From Kaistia defluvii (GTDB taxonomy: Bacteria; Pseudomonadota; Alphaproteobacteria; Rhizobiales; Kaistiaceae): 64,000 bases of DNA. Shown piece after piece: positions 16,635-25,570 of this stretch (positions are counted from its first letter, which is position 1; every line of letters starts with the position of its first letter). The position numbers were made by a program, and so were the translations under genes. The notes beneath the pieces are model-generated. The model had not been told where the DNA came from. It saw only the letters and a list, made by a program, of their open reading frames with translations, and ran no database searches. The stretch covers positions 434,001 to 498,000 of the forward strand of contig NZ_JAPKNI010000002.1 of assembly GCF_026343955.1 (NCBI RefSeq), written 5' to 3'.

Positions 16635-17072
16635 ATGGCTTCTGGTCATTCCGAGCAGCAGCGCCGTCCGCTCGGCCATACCCGGCATCCCGCCAATCGC
16701 CAGCCCATCGCCTTCATTGACGAGTTCGGAATGGCGGCGCTCAAGGTGCCCCTCGACAACCACGGACGAAGCCACGCCATTGTGGAGCCTCATGCCTATC
16801 AGCGCGTCCTCGACAGTGGCCTGACGGGCATGTGGTTCACGAACAGCAACGGCCATGGGCGGCGGTATGTCCGCACTGCGACGGCGGGAAGCCGAGGCAC
16901 GCTCACGCTTATTGCCCGCGTGATCATGGATGCAGGGCCCGGTGAGGTCATCCGCTACGCCAACGGCGACAGCCTCGACCTTCGCGTCATGAACCTGCTG
17001 TCGATGCGGGGCAGGGCGAAGCGGCGGGACAGTCAGATCGCGTCGTCACGTGGCAATGCTCCTGCATCCTGA
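16635..17072 (+). CDS. Degenerate HNH-like phage protein
   Basis: This 145-aa protein follows a good AAGGAAA site before ATG 16635. Residues near 110-130 read RYANGDSLDLRVMNLLSM, resembling the H-x-NGxxxDNRxxNL core of HNH/AP2 homing endonucleases. The first histidine is replaced by RY, so nuclease activity is doubtful. The preceding GRRYVRTATAG region resembles the beta-strand part of such proteins. Its end overlaps the polymerase-like gene by 23 bases. Confidence 0.55.
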   Translation: MASGHSEQQRRPLGHTRHPANRQPIAFIDEFGMAALKVPLDNHGRSHAIVEPHAYQRVLDSGLTGMWFTNSNGHGRRYVRTATAGSRGTLTLIARVIMDAGPGEVIRYANGDSLDLRVMNLLSMRGRAKRRDSQIASSRGNAPAS

Positions 17073-18327
17073 GGCAACCGTTCGTGACCGGAGGTTCCGC
17101 CATGACCTGTTCCCCGCGAGTGACGCCCTGAGGAACCTCGTGGCCGACATTGCGGAGCGGCTCCTACGGCACGAAGACAAACAACGCGTCAGGCAGCGGA
17201 AGAGGAAGCCTAGCGACCTGGATGGGCTCCGGAATGCCGTCGCGGTCATCGTCGCCAACCTGGTGCATTCCACGGTCTTCCCGGCCGTGTCGGCTGCGAT
17301 CATCCTGCCGCTGGCCAACGCTCGAAAGGCCCGAATTTCACCAGTTCTCCCCGGCTTCGGCAGGGGGCTCAAGGCGGTCCTACAAGGGCTTCAGGCAATC
17401 GGGGTGGCCATTGTCACCCTTCCGACGGAACTCCATCAGGCAACCACGATAGCGCCCTCTGGGAGCTTCCGGAGCGAGGTCCTGTCATACGCATTCACGA
17501 CGCACGATTTCCGGTGGAGCCCGGTGATCGACTGCATTCGCCTCAACAGAAAGGACCGGCAAGGAAGGCGGGAAGCGTTCGCGATACCGACTACGGCGGA
17601 GGCTGCCCAGTATCGAGAGGAAATGGCGGCGATCAACGGCTATCTGGCTTCGGCGGATATCGCCTATGTCGGGAATGATCCTGTCGACATCAGCGACAGG
17701 TTGATGGCCCGCTACTTCAATCACCCGCCTCACGTATCTCGGCCTTCACTCGACCTTGGCGGGCGTATGTTCGGCGGCTTCTGGCAAGGTCTGAAGCGGG
17801 GGGCTCGTCGGCATATCCGGATCAACGGGGAGCCGATTGTCGAACTCGACTACGGGCAGATGTTCCCTCGGCTGGCCTATGCTCATGTTCAAGCCAGCCC
17901 CGGAACCGACGTTGATCTCTACGCCCTTCCGCAACTTGCCGACATCGGGCCGGAGCATCGGAGCACAGTCAAGAAAGCGTTCAACGCCCTGATGTTCAAG
18001 GCGGGGACGATGCGGAAGTGGCCACCTGAGATTGCCGATGGGCTTCCTTCGGGCTGCTCGGTAGGGAGGTTCCGGAAGGCGCTCCTCGCCCGACATCCAT
18101 CCCTCGCGTACATCCTGAACACGGGCATCGGCTATCGGCTGATGAACCGGGAAAGCTGCATCATGTGCCGTGTGCTCATGGGCTGCATCGCTCTCGGTAT
18201 CACCGTCTTGCCAATCCACGACGCTGTGCTCTGCCCCGCATCCGCTATCTCCACGGTCGAGCAGATCATGGCCGATGCTGCCCGCTATGTCGTGGGCCAT
18301 ACGGTGCCTGTCTCCGTGAAGCCCTAA
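17050..18327 (+). CDS. Compact DNA-polymerase-A-like protein
   Basis: This 425-aa protein has palm-domain motifs of family A polymerases. They are VELDYGQMFPRLAYA (motif A, DYxQ..xRL.A), RSTVKKAFNALMF (motif B, R-x3-K spacing of the O helix), and VLPIHDAVLCP (motif C, HDx). It has no recognisable 3'-5' or 5'-3' exonuclease domain, and the N-terminal 230 residues match nothing I know. It starts at GTG 17050 or ATG 17056 inside the end of the HNH-like gene. RNase HI follows, consistent with a replication module. The call rests on motif spacing, not on overall similarity, and a catalytic role is unproven. Confidence 0.6.
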   Translation: MAMLLHPEATVRDRRFRHDLFPASDALRNLVADIAERLLRHEDKQRVRQRKRKPSDLDGLRNAVAVIVANLVHSTVFPAVSAAIILPLANARKARISPVLPGFGRGLKAVLQGLQAIGVAIVTLPTELHQATTIAPSGSFRSEVLSYAFTTHDFRWSPVIDCIRLNRKDRQGRREAFAIPTTAEAAQYREEMAAINGYLASADIAYVGNDPVDISDRLMARYFNHPPHVSRPSLDLGGRMFGGFWQGLKRGARRHIRINGEPIVELDYGQMFPRLAYAHVQASPGTDVDLYALPQLADIGPEHRSTVKKAFNALMFKAGTMRKWPPEIADGLPSGCSVGRFRKALLARHPSLAYILNTGIGYRLMNRESCIMCRVLMGCIALGITVLPIHDAVLCPASAISTVEQIMADAARYVVGHTVPVSVKP

Positions 18328-18464
18328 CTGGTTCGGACCTTCGTCCGTCCCTGATGGGAGGAGCACTCCGTCAGGAACCGACCCATCACCTCCACCACCC
18401 CCACCTCTATCTCCCTTAGTGAGCACCATAAGCTTGACCATAGGGAACCCATCGCCACGAAACC

Positions 18465-19004
18465 ATGAAAGCGAACCTCACACCGATGCACATCATCGAC
18501 ACGACCACGACCCCTGACCTAACCCGCGTCACCGTTCACACGGACGGAGCCTGTTCCGGTAATCCCGGCCCCGGTGGATGGGCCGCCATTGTCGTTGCCC
18601 GCCATGACGGCATCGAAGCGCCCCGGCAGGATATCAGCGGCGGCGAGCGCGAGCCGACCACGAACAACCGAATGGAACTGATGGCCGCCATCAAGGCGCT
18701 CGGCTGGATCAAGGATCGGAACGGGCTTACGGCGGCAGTCCCGATCTACGTCCGCAGCGACAGCCAGTATGTCGTCAATGGCATGAACGTCTGGCTGGCG
18801 AAGTGGCTCTCGAACGGCTGGCGGGGCTCCGACAAGCGGCCCGTCAAGAACCAAGACCTCTGGACCGAACTGCATGGTCTGGCGGGCGAAATGGACGTGA
18901 CGTGGCAGTGGGTCCGAGGACATTCCGGCGACCCGTTGAACGAAGCCGTAGACGCCCTGGCTGTTGCGGCAATCCCGAAGGACGAAGCTCTTCACGCAGC
19001 CTGA
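18465..19004 (+). CDS. rnhA: Ribonuclease HI (phage-encoded)
   Basis: This degrades the RNA strand of RNA-DNA hybrids. All four catalytic acids are present: Asp in HTDGACSGNPGPGGW, Glu in NNRMELMA, Asp in SDSQYV and Asp in NEAVDALA. The active-site His is in RGHSGDP. The 179-aa length is slightly above the usual 150-155 because of an N-terminal extension; ATG 18486 would give a shorter form. It lies between the polymerase-like gene and a virion-protein gene, so it is element-encoded and not the housekeeping copy. Confidence 0.92.
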   Translation: MKANLTPMHIIDTTTTPDLTRVTVHTDGACSGNPGPGGWAAIVVARHDGIEAPRQDISGGEREPTTNNRMELMAAIKALGWIKDRNGLTAAVPIYVRSDSQYVVNGMNVWLAKWLSNGWRGSDKRPVKNQDLWTELHGLAGEMDVTWQWVRGHSGDPLNEAVDALAVAAIPKDEALHAA

Positions 19005-19037
19005 CGACACTACGTTTTCCCATCCGAACCACCATCC

Positions 19038-19069
19038 GGCCTCCGAGTGTCACCGCTCGGGGGCCTTTT
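19038..19069 (+). terminator. Rho-independent terminator after RNase HI
   Basis: GGCCTCCGAG pairs with CTCGGGGGCC (one G-U) around an 8-base loop and is followed by TTTT. It resembles the terminator at 16583, suggesting common phage ancestry. Confidence 0.8.
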
Positions 19070-19104
19070 CGTATTCATCATCAAAACAAGGATAACGCTC
19101 ACCC

Positions 19105-21501
19105 ATGGCCAACGGCCTTTTTGGAACGAACATCGCCGCCCCGGAAATCCGACAGGCGCAGCTACAGCCCGCAGCGGTGCCCGGCAGCACCTTCGTTCGC
19201 CCCCAACAGCGCGAGGCGGGCGGCAACCTCCGCGCCCTCGCGGACGCCCTCGGTGGTCTCAATGGAGCCCTCCAAACCTACGGCACTGTCGTCGCCAAGG
19301 AGGAGGAAGATCCGCAGTCTCGGGCAAACCGGGATTGGATCGCCAAGCGGCAACTCATGTCCACCGATCAGCTTCGCGAGGAGGCCCGTCTGGGCACCCC
19401 TGCGGGCGTTCGGGTGCGTGAGGATGCGCTCAATGCGCTGCTCGGTGAGAAGGCTAACGACGACTTCCGGACCCGGTGGACGGCCTTCTACAACACCGAG
19501 TTCGACCGGACGACCGGCGATGCCGCTGCCGAGTATGAGCGCCTCCGACAGGAGACCGCCGAGGCTCTTCCCAACGACCTGGCTAAGGCCGCCTTCTACC
19601 GCCTGACGAAGGACCACCAGTCCGCGTGGATGCAGAAGGACGTTGAGGAGAAGACGAGCTACGTCAAGCAGCAGATCAACACCACGGTCATCGACAGCTT
19701 CCGCAACTCGATCGATGACAGCCTCAACATCCACAAGCTCGACCCCGCCAAGGCCGCCGAGATCGTCTTCGCCAAGTCCGCCTCGAACCGGGATTTCCTC
19801 GGGCTCTCGGGACAGGAGCAGAACGAGACCATCTTCGCGATTGCCGAGGAGTACGCCCTCAAGGGCAACGAGGAGTTGGCCCGAGCGCTGCTGGATGGTG
19901 TCCGGAAGTGCTCTGACGGCAAGAAGCTTCCGCCCCTGTCGAAGATCGCCGGCTACGCCGACAAGTCGATCCGTCTGATCGAACAGGCCGGGTCGATCCG
20001 GGACAAGAATGTCCGAGAGGGCAGCTTCAAGGTCCGCGTCGAGGATGACGACCTGATCCTGCGCGGGGCCTTCACGGAGGCCGAAGCGGAGAAGCGTCGG
20101 GGCACCGGCGTCTACACCGACCCCGAACTGGCGAACATGGTCGATCAGTCCAAGCGGGCGGGCCTCGCCATCCAGACCAAGAAGGCCACGGAGGAGCAGA
20201 AGCGGGCCCTCAGGGTCAACTCAGAGCGGGAGCGTGGGCGCGTCATCGCCCAGGCGTACAGCGCCATGCAGCGGGTCGGCGGTATCACCAGCATTCGGGA
20301 TGTCGAAATCCCTAGCCCTACCGGAGAGGGCACGACGACGCTCTCCCGCGCTAAGTCCATCGAGTTCGTGACCGATTTGTTCGAGGAGAACCTTGAGGAT
20401 CGTCAGGCGCAGTTGATTGAGCGGGGCACACCGGAGGATGTCGCCAAGAAGCAGACGCAAAGCGCCCGCATCGCTTGGTACTCCATGAACAGGCTGGACA
20501 ATGCCGAGTGGTCCCATGCCCTCAACGGCATCGCCAGTCTCGTTACTCCCGAGACCATCGCGCAGCGCGGCCAACTTCTGCCGCAGATGACAGCCAACGC
20601 GGAACTCTATCGGACCCTGAAGGCGGCCAATCCCGGCTACCTCTCGACGCTCATCACGGACAAGGCGTCGCGGGAGTTCCTGGAAGTCTACGATAGGGCG
20701 ATCACGACGCGGAGGATGCAGCCGGACGAAGCGCTGCTGATGGCGGCGCACGAGGGGGCCAAGGACGAGAGCACCAAGGTGCGCTCCATGGTGTCCCAGC
20801 AGGACGCCGCGAAGATTGCGGACCGTCTCCTGCGGGATCTCGGGCTCAAGCGCGAGGGAGCAAACGCGGCCTTCGTGATGGGCCGCATCCACGACATGTC
20901 CCGCTCCGGGGCTTCCGAGAAGGAGATCACGGCCGAGCTTCAGAAGGAGATCGAGGACACGTCCGTGCCGATCAACGGGGTGCTGGTGTTCGATCACCGG
21001 GACCTTCCGGCCGACTTCCCGGATCTCGTTCAGGACGAACTCAAGGGCGTCTTCGAGGTGTTCGGGAAGCGGTATGGGCTCCCGGATGTCAGCGATCTCT
21101 TCATTGTTGCCGAGAGTGGCGAGAGCAAGTGGTCCGTGTGGAGCAAGCAACTGCGGCGTCCTGTAGGGGCGAGCATGATCACCCCGGCGATGCTGGATAG
21201 GCGCAGGGGCATCCGACAGGCGGCGCAGGATGAGTTGGTCCGACAGACGGTGGCGGCAGATGACGCCAAGCGCGCCGATGCTCAGAAGCGGTTTGAGGAG
21301 GAGATCGCCTATGAGCGGGCTCGTCTTGCTGAGACCCGGAAGAACGGCGGCCGGTTCATGAACTGGTTGGCCGATGACCACGAAGAGCGTCTCAACAAGC
21401 GCATCGCGGAGGCACAGGCGGTTCGCCTCAGGGGTGAGCAGGAGCGCGCGAAGGCTCTTCGAGAGGAGCGCCAGAAGCGGAACAAGGGCGGTCGTCAGTA
21501 G
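19105..21501 (+). CDS. Large phage protein resembling podovirus internal virion protein
   Basis: This 798-aa, highly charged, mostly helical protein has long coiled-coil-like stretches (for example EEIAYERARLAETRKNGG near the C terminus), no signal peptide and no membrane segments. The short N-terminal MANGLFGTNIAAPEIRQAQ, the length and the composition recall internal core proteins of T7-like phages (gp15 class), which are ejected into the host with the DNA. I see no catalytic motif. No capsid, portal or tail genes lie nearby, so it is either a remnant or has been kept for another role. Family identity is tentative. Confidence 0.5.
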   Translation: MANGLFGTNIAAPEIRQAQLQPAAVPGSTFVRPQQREAGGNLRALADALGGLNGALQTYGTVVAKEEEDPQSRANRDWIAKRQLMSTDQLREEARLGTPAGVRVREDALNALLGEKANDDFRTRWTAFYNTEFDRTTGDAAAEYERLRQETAEALPNDLAKAAFYRLTKDHQSAWMQKDVEEKTSYVKQQINTTVIDSFRNSIDDSLNIHKLDPAKAAEIVFAKSASNRDFLGLSGQEQNETIFAIAEEYALKGNEELARALLDGVRKCSDGKKLPPLSKIAGYADKSIRLIEQAGSIRDKNVREGSFKVRVEDDDLILRGAFTEAEAEKRRGTGVYTDPELANMVDQSKRAGLAIQTKKATEEQKRALRVNSERERGRVIAQAYSAMQRVGGITSIRDVEIPSPTGEGTTTLSRAKSIEFVTDLFEENLEDRQAQLIERGTPEDVAKKQTQSARIAWYSMNRLDNAEWSHALNGIASLVTPETIAQRGQLLPQMTANAELYRTLKAANPGYLSTLITDKASREFLEVYDRAITTRRMQPDEALLMAAHEGAKDESTKVRSMVSQQDAAKIADRLLRDLGLKREGANAAFVMGRIHDMSRSGASEKEITAELQKEIEDTSVPINGVLVFDHRDLPADFPDLVQDELKGVFEVFGKRYGLPDVSDLFIVAESGESKWSVWSKQLRRPVGASMITPAMLDRRRGIRQAAQDELVRQTVAADDAKRADAQKRFEEEIAYERARLAETRKNGGRFMNWLADDHEERLNKRIAEAQAVRLRGEQERAKALREERQKRNKGGRQ

Positions 21502-21508
21502 ACCGGAA

Positions 21509-21540
21509 AGCGGCCCCGTCATTTTGGCGGGGTCGCTCCT
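21509..21540 (+). terminator. Probable terminator between converging genes
   Basis: AGCGGCCCCG pairs with CGGGGTCGCT (one G-U) around a 9-base loop and is followed by CCTT. It lies between the virion-like gene and the end of the boundary integrase. Confidence 0.5.
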
Positions 21541-21567
21541 TCGGACAGAGCCATGTCCGCCTTCGGA

Positions 21568-23289
21568 CTACTTCAACGGCTCCTTCGGGTACTTGTCCAT
21601 CTCTGCCCGAAGGCCTCCCATGTCGCCATAGGTGTCGCCCAAGCCGGGCAGACGATGGCCCACGATATACTCGCGCTTCTCGTGGTCGATCCCTGCGGCT
21701 CTTGCACGTGTCACGAAACGGTGCCGCCAACCGTGGTTGGGCTGTACTTCCTTGTCAGCCACTCCGACGACCCCGCGCACCCATTCGCTCACGCGGCCGC
21801 CAGCCGTCTTAGCTCGTTCCGAGTTCTTCTCTTGGTTTCCGGCGTCATTGATGAAAAGCGGACCGGCCCCGACCGCATCGATCATCGCCAGAAAGCCACG
21901 CTCCACGAGGTCAGCATGAACCGGCACGTCTCGATAGATGCCCGACTTGGTAGACCCCGCCTCGGGCTTCAATCGCATCACCCACCCGTCCGCTTCCTTT
22001 CGGACATCGGAGCCACGAAGCTGGGCCACCTCAGCAACGCGAGCCCCGGAGTAGGCCATAAGCCACGGTAGCCATTGAAGGGCCCTGTGAGACGCGGCCA
22101 CTCGACGCCCCTTCTCGACACTGAGAGAGGCGCACAGGATCGCCTTTGCCTCGGCATCGGTAAAACCCTTCTCGCGGTTCCGCTGCTTCTTGTCTGCGCC
22201 TATGAGTGTGCCGCTGGCAGGGTTGACGCCCAAAGCGCCATCGGCGACTTGGCGCTCATAGACCGCCCGCACACACGCCAGCTTCTTCCCGCTGATCGTT
22301 TTTGCCGACAGCCCCAAGGCCAGAAGATGGTCGCGCCAAGCAGCAATGTCGGCCCGAGATACGCGCAGCGGGTCAGCCAGCTTCCGCTCTTGCTGGACGA
22401 AGCCCCCGAACTCCTCAACGAAGATGCTCCGGTAAGAGCGAATTGTTTTTTCGGAACGGGAGCCGTGTTTGCCGGGAACGCGCACATAGGTGGCAAACAC
22501 ACTTTCGAAGGATGCCGGATCTACAACAACAGCGACCGTTGCGGGCGGCTCCAGGGGCACGAAGCGCTGCTCTACCGGATCAGGAGAATAGTCATCGCGT
22601 GAATAACGCTTCAGCGTGACGGCGGCGTCAGTTGAGGCGCGCTCAACAGCCAGCAGGAGCCGTGCCCGGCTATCAGCGTCAACGATTTCGCCATAGCCCG
22701 CCAATACCCAGTCCGCAAGCCAGCCAAAGCGCCGCTCCATGCCCTCAAAGGCCGTCGAAGTCGTACGGGGCAGGGCGTCGATAGCGTCGCTCAAATCAGC
22801 TCCAAAGGCATTCAGGGCGTCCTGCGCGGCGTCCCTGATATCCGGGGAGAGCGACGGCGGCGACGAAATGCGACCCTCGCGGGTGGCCCTGTTGAATGCC
22901 TTCACGGCGATCCACATTTCGGGCGTTCCGGGGTTCTCCTCGAAGCGGTCCTTGAACAGCCGGTAGACTTCCCCCGACAGTGCGTTGATGCGCCGCTGCG
23001 AGAGCGTTGCGGGGCCGGTTCTCAGGTTCTGCCAAACGGTTTCAAGGTGGGCCAGAGCGAGGCCCTGACGCTGACGGCCAACCGCCTCATCGCTTGTCGC
23101 CAAGGAGCAGCGCACGGTGTCGCTAAGGGTGACGACAACGCAATGCTCGGGTGAATTTCCGTTTGCGGGGAAATCAAATCGGACTGGGAGGCCCCGCGCA
23201 CGTTCCCGGATATCAGCGGGAACACGAAGCTTCAATTGGTGCCGAGAGCTATCTCGGCGGGCTGTCGGACGCGGCATTCTGAGCACCAT
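21568..23289 (-). CDS. int: Tyrosine integrase of the tRNA-Thr element
   Basis: This is the site-specific recombinase expected to integrate and excise the element. Its N-terminal region (KLRVPADIRERARG) is typical of long alphaproteobacterial integrases. The core-binding domain lies about residues 260-350. The catalytic domain shows YSGARVAEVAQL (first Arg), GWRHRF (His-x-x-Arg in HGWRHR), VGHRLPG and the nucleophile in GDTYGD. I use ATG 23289; ATG 23277 or GTG 23310 would change the start slightly. Its 5' end lies 80 bases from the tRNA-Thr 3' end, and candidate arm-type repeats overlap its start region, allowing autoregulation. Confidence 0.93.
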   Translation of the reverse strand: MVLRMPRPTARRDSSRHQLKLRVPADIRERARGLPVRFDFPANGNSPEHCVVVTLSDTVRCSLATSDEAVGRQRQGLALAHLETVWQNLRTGPATLSQRRINALSGEVYRLFKDRFEENPGTPEMWIAVKAFNRATREGRISSPPSLSPDIRDAAQDALNAFGADLSDAIDALPRTTSTAFEGMERRFGWLADWVLAGYGEIVDADSRARLLLAVERASTDAAVTLKRYSRDDYSPDPVEQRFVPLEPPATVAVVVDPASFESVFATYVRVPGKHGSRSEKTIRSYRSIFVEEFGGFVQQERKLADPLRVSRADIAAWRDHLLALGLSAKTISGKKLACVRAVYERQVADGALGVNPASGTLIGADKKQRNREKGFTDAEAKAILCASLSVEKGRRVAASHRALQWLPWLMAYSGARVAEVAQLRGSDVRKEADGWVMRLKPEAGSTKSGIYRDVPVHADLVERGFLAMIDAVGAGPLFINDAGNQEKNSERAKTAGGRVSEWVRGVVGVADKEVQPNHGWRHRFVTRARAAGIDHEKREYIVGHRLPGLGDTYGDMGGLRAEMDKYPKEPLK

Positions 23290-23311
23290 TGTGGCACGCT
23301 CCTGTGGCACG
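23290..23311. repeat. Candidate integrase arm-type site, right end
   Basis: TGTGGCACG-n4-TGTGGCACG, two exact copies 13 bases apart, matches the left-end block 6366-6387 at 20 of 22 positions. ACCCTAGGAA is shared too (23326-23335). It lies between the integrase start and the attachment repeat. Confidence 0.55.
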
Positions 23312-23368
23312 GTGGAGCAAGCCGAACCCTAGGAATGACGCAGTTTTCTAACGATATCAAGGGGATAG

Positions 23369-23396
23369 AGTGGTGCTGCAAGAGAGGATTGAACTC
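23369..23396. repeat. Right attachment site inside tRNA-Thr
   Basis: This is an exact 28-bp copy of 6279-6306, covering the 3' end of the intact tRNA-Thr gene. Confidence 0.92.
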
Positions 23397-23445
23397 TCGA
23401 CCTCACCATTACCAATGGTGTGCTCTACCACTGAGCTACTGCAGC
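23371..23445 (-). tRNA. tRNA-Thr (anticodon GGT)
   Basis: This is a 75-base cloverleaf read on the minus strand: GCTGCAG acceptor strand, AGCTCAGTGGTAGAGC D-arm, anticodon loop TTGGTAA flanked by ACCAT/ATGGT, T-loop TTCAATC, and an encoded CCA. The 3' third is duplicated at 6279-6306, showing that the element restored the gene when it integrated. Confidence 0.95.
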
Positions 23446-23789
23446 GCCGGCCGGTGAATTTCCCGGACGGCGGTCTATTGCCACAGCGGGGCGGTGGGAT
23501 CAAGCGCCTCCCGGCACAGTTCCCGGTCTTTCTCGCCGGAAACGCATAATCCGGCCCATATCCGCCGAAAAGGCCTGTGAAAGACAAAGTCATCCACAGG
23601 CAGTGCGCTCAGGATCCGGCAGCACGACAGAGCGAGGGCAGGGGAACACGCGAACAGCCGCTCGGGCCCTCCGCGACCGACTCCGGTACGAATGACTTTG
23701 TGTGGGGCGTGCCGGTTGGCCTATAGAGACCGGCATGGCGCCGTTTCGATGGCGTCTTGTCCAGATTTTCGAATTCGGGACCGAGTGGC
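23446..23789. other. Intergenic stretch between tRNA-Thr and the conserved block
   Basis: About 340 bases hold no supported gene. The tRNA promoter should lie near its left edge, on the minus strand. Confidence 0.5.
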
Positions 23790-24026
23790 ATGACCCGCAA
23801 ACCTGTCGATGAGACGATCCCGCCCGTGGCGGATTCCCCCTTGCGCGACCCGGCCGCAGGGGCGGCCGAGACGGCCGATTCCGCCGGCGAGGCGCCCGCG
23901 CTTTCTCCGCACCAGGCCTCGGTCGCCCGCGCCGCCAAGGCGCGCGAGGAAAGGCTCGCGGCCGCGCTGCGGACCAATCTCTCGCGCCGCAAGGCGGCCG
24001 CCAGGGCCGCGCGCGACGGCGAATAG
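23790..24026 (+). CDS. Small Ala-rich hypothetical protein upstream of murA
   Basis: This 78-aa protein has an acidic, proline-rich N-terminal half and a basic Arg/Ala-rich C terminus (ARAAKAREERLAAALRTNL...). I know of similar small basic proteins preceding murA in Rhizobiales but cannot name a function. The start ATG 23790 is chosen because translation ahead of it is noise-like. It is probably soluble and possibly nucleic-acid associated. Confidence 0.55.
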   Translation: MTRKPVDETIPPVADSPLRDPAAGAAETADSAGEAPALSPHQASVARAAKAREERLAAALRTNLSRRKAAARAARDGE

Positions 24027-24177
24027 GGCGATCGCGCCGACGGGACGCCGTGCCATAGCCGGCTTTTCCTTGTATCGGCCTCATTCCTGCATTAGAGCGA
24101 CAGACCATTCGGGGTGGGGCACGATTTGATGCAGGGCCGCCGCTCGACACCTTCGCTTCGGAAAGGCTTGGCTTCTC

Positions 24178-25467
24178 ATGGATAGAATCCGCATCGTCGG
24201 TGGCGCGCGTCTCAACGGCACGATCCCGATCTCCGGCGCCAAGAACGCCGCTCTGCCGCTGATGATCGCGAGCCTGCTGACCGACGAGACGCTGACGCTG
24301 GCCAACCTGCCGCGCCTTGCCGACGTGGCGCAGCTGAAGCGCATCCTCGGCAATCACGGCGTCGACATGACCGTGGCCGGCAAGCGCCTCGGCGAGGCCG
24401 AGCTTTCCGGCGAGACGGTGCATCTGACCGCCCGCACCATCGTCGACACCACCGCCCCCTACGAGCTGGTCTCGGCCATGCGCGCGAGCTTCTGGGTCAT
24501 CGGCCCGCTTCTGGCGCGCGAGGGCTTTGCGAAAGTGTCGCTGCCCGGCGGCTGTGCCATCGGTACGCGGCCCGTCGACCTGTTCCTCGAGGCACTGCAG
24601 ACCATGGGCGCCGAAATCGACATCGAGGGCGGCTATGTCATCGCTCGCGCCCCGAACGGCCTGAAGGGCGCCCGCGTCGTCTTCCCGAAGGTGACGGTCG
24701 GCGCGACGCATGTGACGCTGATGGCGGCCACCCTCGCCAAGGGCGAAACTACAATCGAGAACGCGGCGCGCGAGCCGGAAGTGGTCGATCTCGCCGAATG
24801 CCTGATCAAGATGGGCGCGCGGATCCATGGCGCGGGCACCTCGACCATCCGCGTCGAGGGCGTCAGCCGCCTGAACGGCGCGCGCCATTCGGTGATGCCC
24901 GACCGCATCGAGGCCGGCACCTATGCCATGGCCGTGACGATGACCGGCGGCGACGTGCTGCTGGAAGGGGCGCGGGCCGACACGCTGATGCGTCCGCTGG
25001 AAGTCCTGCGCGAGGTCGGCGCCGAGATCACCGAGACCAATGAAGGCCTGCGCGTCTATCGCAATGGCGCCGATCTGCAGCCGGTCAACATCGCGACCGA
25101 GCCGTTCCCGGGCTTCCCGACCGATCTGCAGGCGCAGCTGATGGCGCTGGTGACGCGGGCCGACGGCACGTCGGTGATTCGCGAGACGATCTTCGAGAAC
25201 CGTTTCATGCACGTGCAGGAACTGGCCCGCTTCGGCGCGGAGATCCATCTCGACGGCCAGAAGGCGACCGTGGTCGGCGTGCCGCGGCTGAAGGGCGCGC
25301 CGGTGATGGCGACCGATCTGCGCGCCTCCGTCTCGCTCGTGATCGCCGGTCTCGTCGCCGAAGGCGAGACGATCGTCAATCGCGTCTATCATCTCGATCG
25401 CGGCTTCGAGCGGCTGGAAGACAAGCTGTCGCGCTGCGGCGCGACGATCGAGCGGATTTCCGGCTGA
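24178..25467 (+). CDS. murA: UDP-N-acetylglucosamine 1-carboxyvinyltransferase
   Basis: This is the first committed step of peptidoglycan synthesis: it transfers enolpyruvate from PEP to UDP-GlcNAc in the cytosol. At 429 aa it has the family's normal length. The catalytic loop GGCAIGTRP holds the PEP-reactive, fosfomycin-targeted cysteine, so sensitivity is expected. [10 protein letters not shown] near residue 20 carries the conserved Lys-Asn pair, and the C-terminal [12 protein letters not shown] stretch is typical. It heads the conserved block followed by DUF2948 and hisD. Confidence 0.97.
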   Translation: MDRIRIVGGARLNGTIPISGAKNAALPLMIASLLTDETLTLANLPRLADVAQLKRILGNHGVDMTVAGKRLGEAELSGETVHLTARTIVDTTAPYELVSAMRASFWVIGPLLAREGFAKVSLPGGCAIGTRPVDLFLEALQTMGAEIDIEGGYVIARAPNGLKGARVVFPKVTVGATHVTLMAATLAKGETTIENAAREPEVVDLAECLIKMGARIHGAGTSTIRVEGVSRLNGARHSVMPDRIEAGTYAMAVTMTGGDVLLEGARADTLMRPLEVLREVGAEITETNEGLRVYRNGADLQPVNIATEPFPGFPTDLQAQLMALVTRADGTSVIRETIFENRFMHVQELARFGAEIHLDGQKATVVGVPRLKGAPVMATDLRASVSLVIAGLVAEGETIVNRVYHLDRGFERLEDKLSRCGATIERISG

Positions 25468-25570
25468 GATCGAGCAAAAGCCCCGCTGACGGGCCGCGCC
25501 GTGCAATTGCCCTGTTGCGGTCCGGTCACACAGACCCTACCTGTCGGTTCAAGTAAACAGGCCGACAGGT

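Larger units (their letters stand above)
6279..23396. mobile_element. 17.1-kb element integrated in tRNA-Thr
   Basis: The element is bounded by identical 28-bp direct repeats at 6279-6306 and 23369-23396. The right copy is the 3' end of an intact tRNA-Thr gene; the left copy is the orphaned 3' fragment. A tyrosine integrase lies just inside the right end, transcribed away from the tRNA. Related repeats occur just inside both ends. The left half (about 6.4-12.7 kb) is visibly poorer in G+C than the flanks and carries defence-like genes. The right half carries phage genes but lacks capsid, portal, terminase and tail genes, so it is a defective prophage, satellite or defence island rather than a complete phage. 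Confidence 0.9.

Noticed and set aside
17050-18327. A T7-type single-subunit RNA polymerase
   Set aside because: The motif A sequence DYGQ and its context fit DNA polymerase A better than the RNA polymerase consensus, and the chain is less than half the length of T7 RNA polymerase.
23590-25506. A 638-codon minus-strand frame opposite murA
   Set aside because: It is antisense to a certain murA gene and is Arg/His/Asp-rich, a typical GC-rich shadow.
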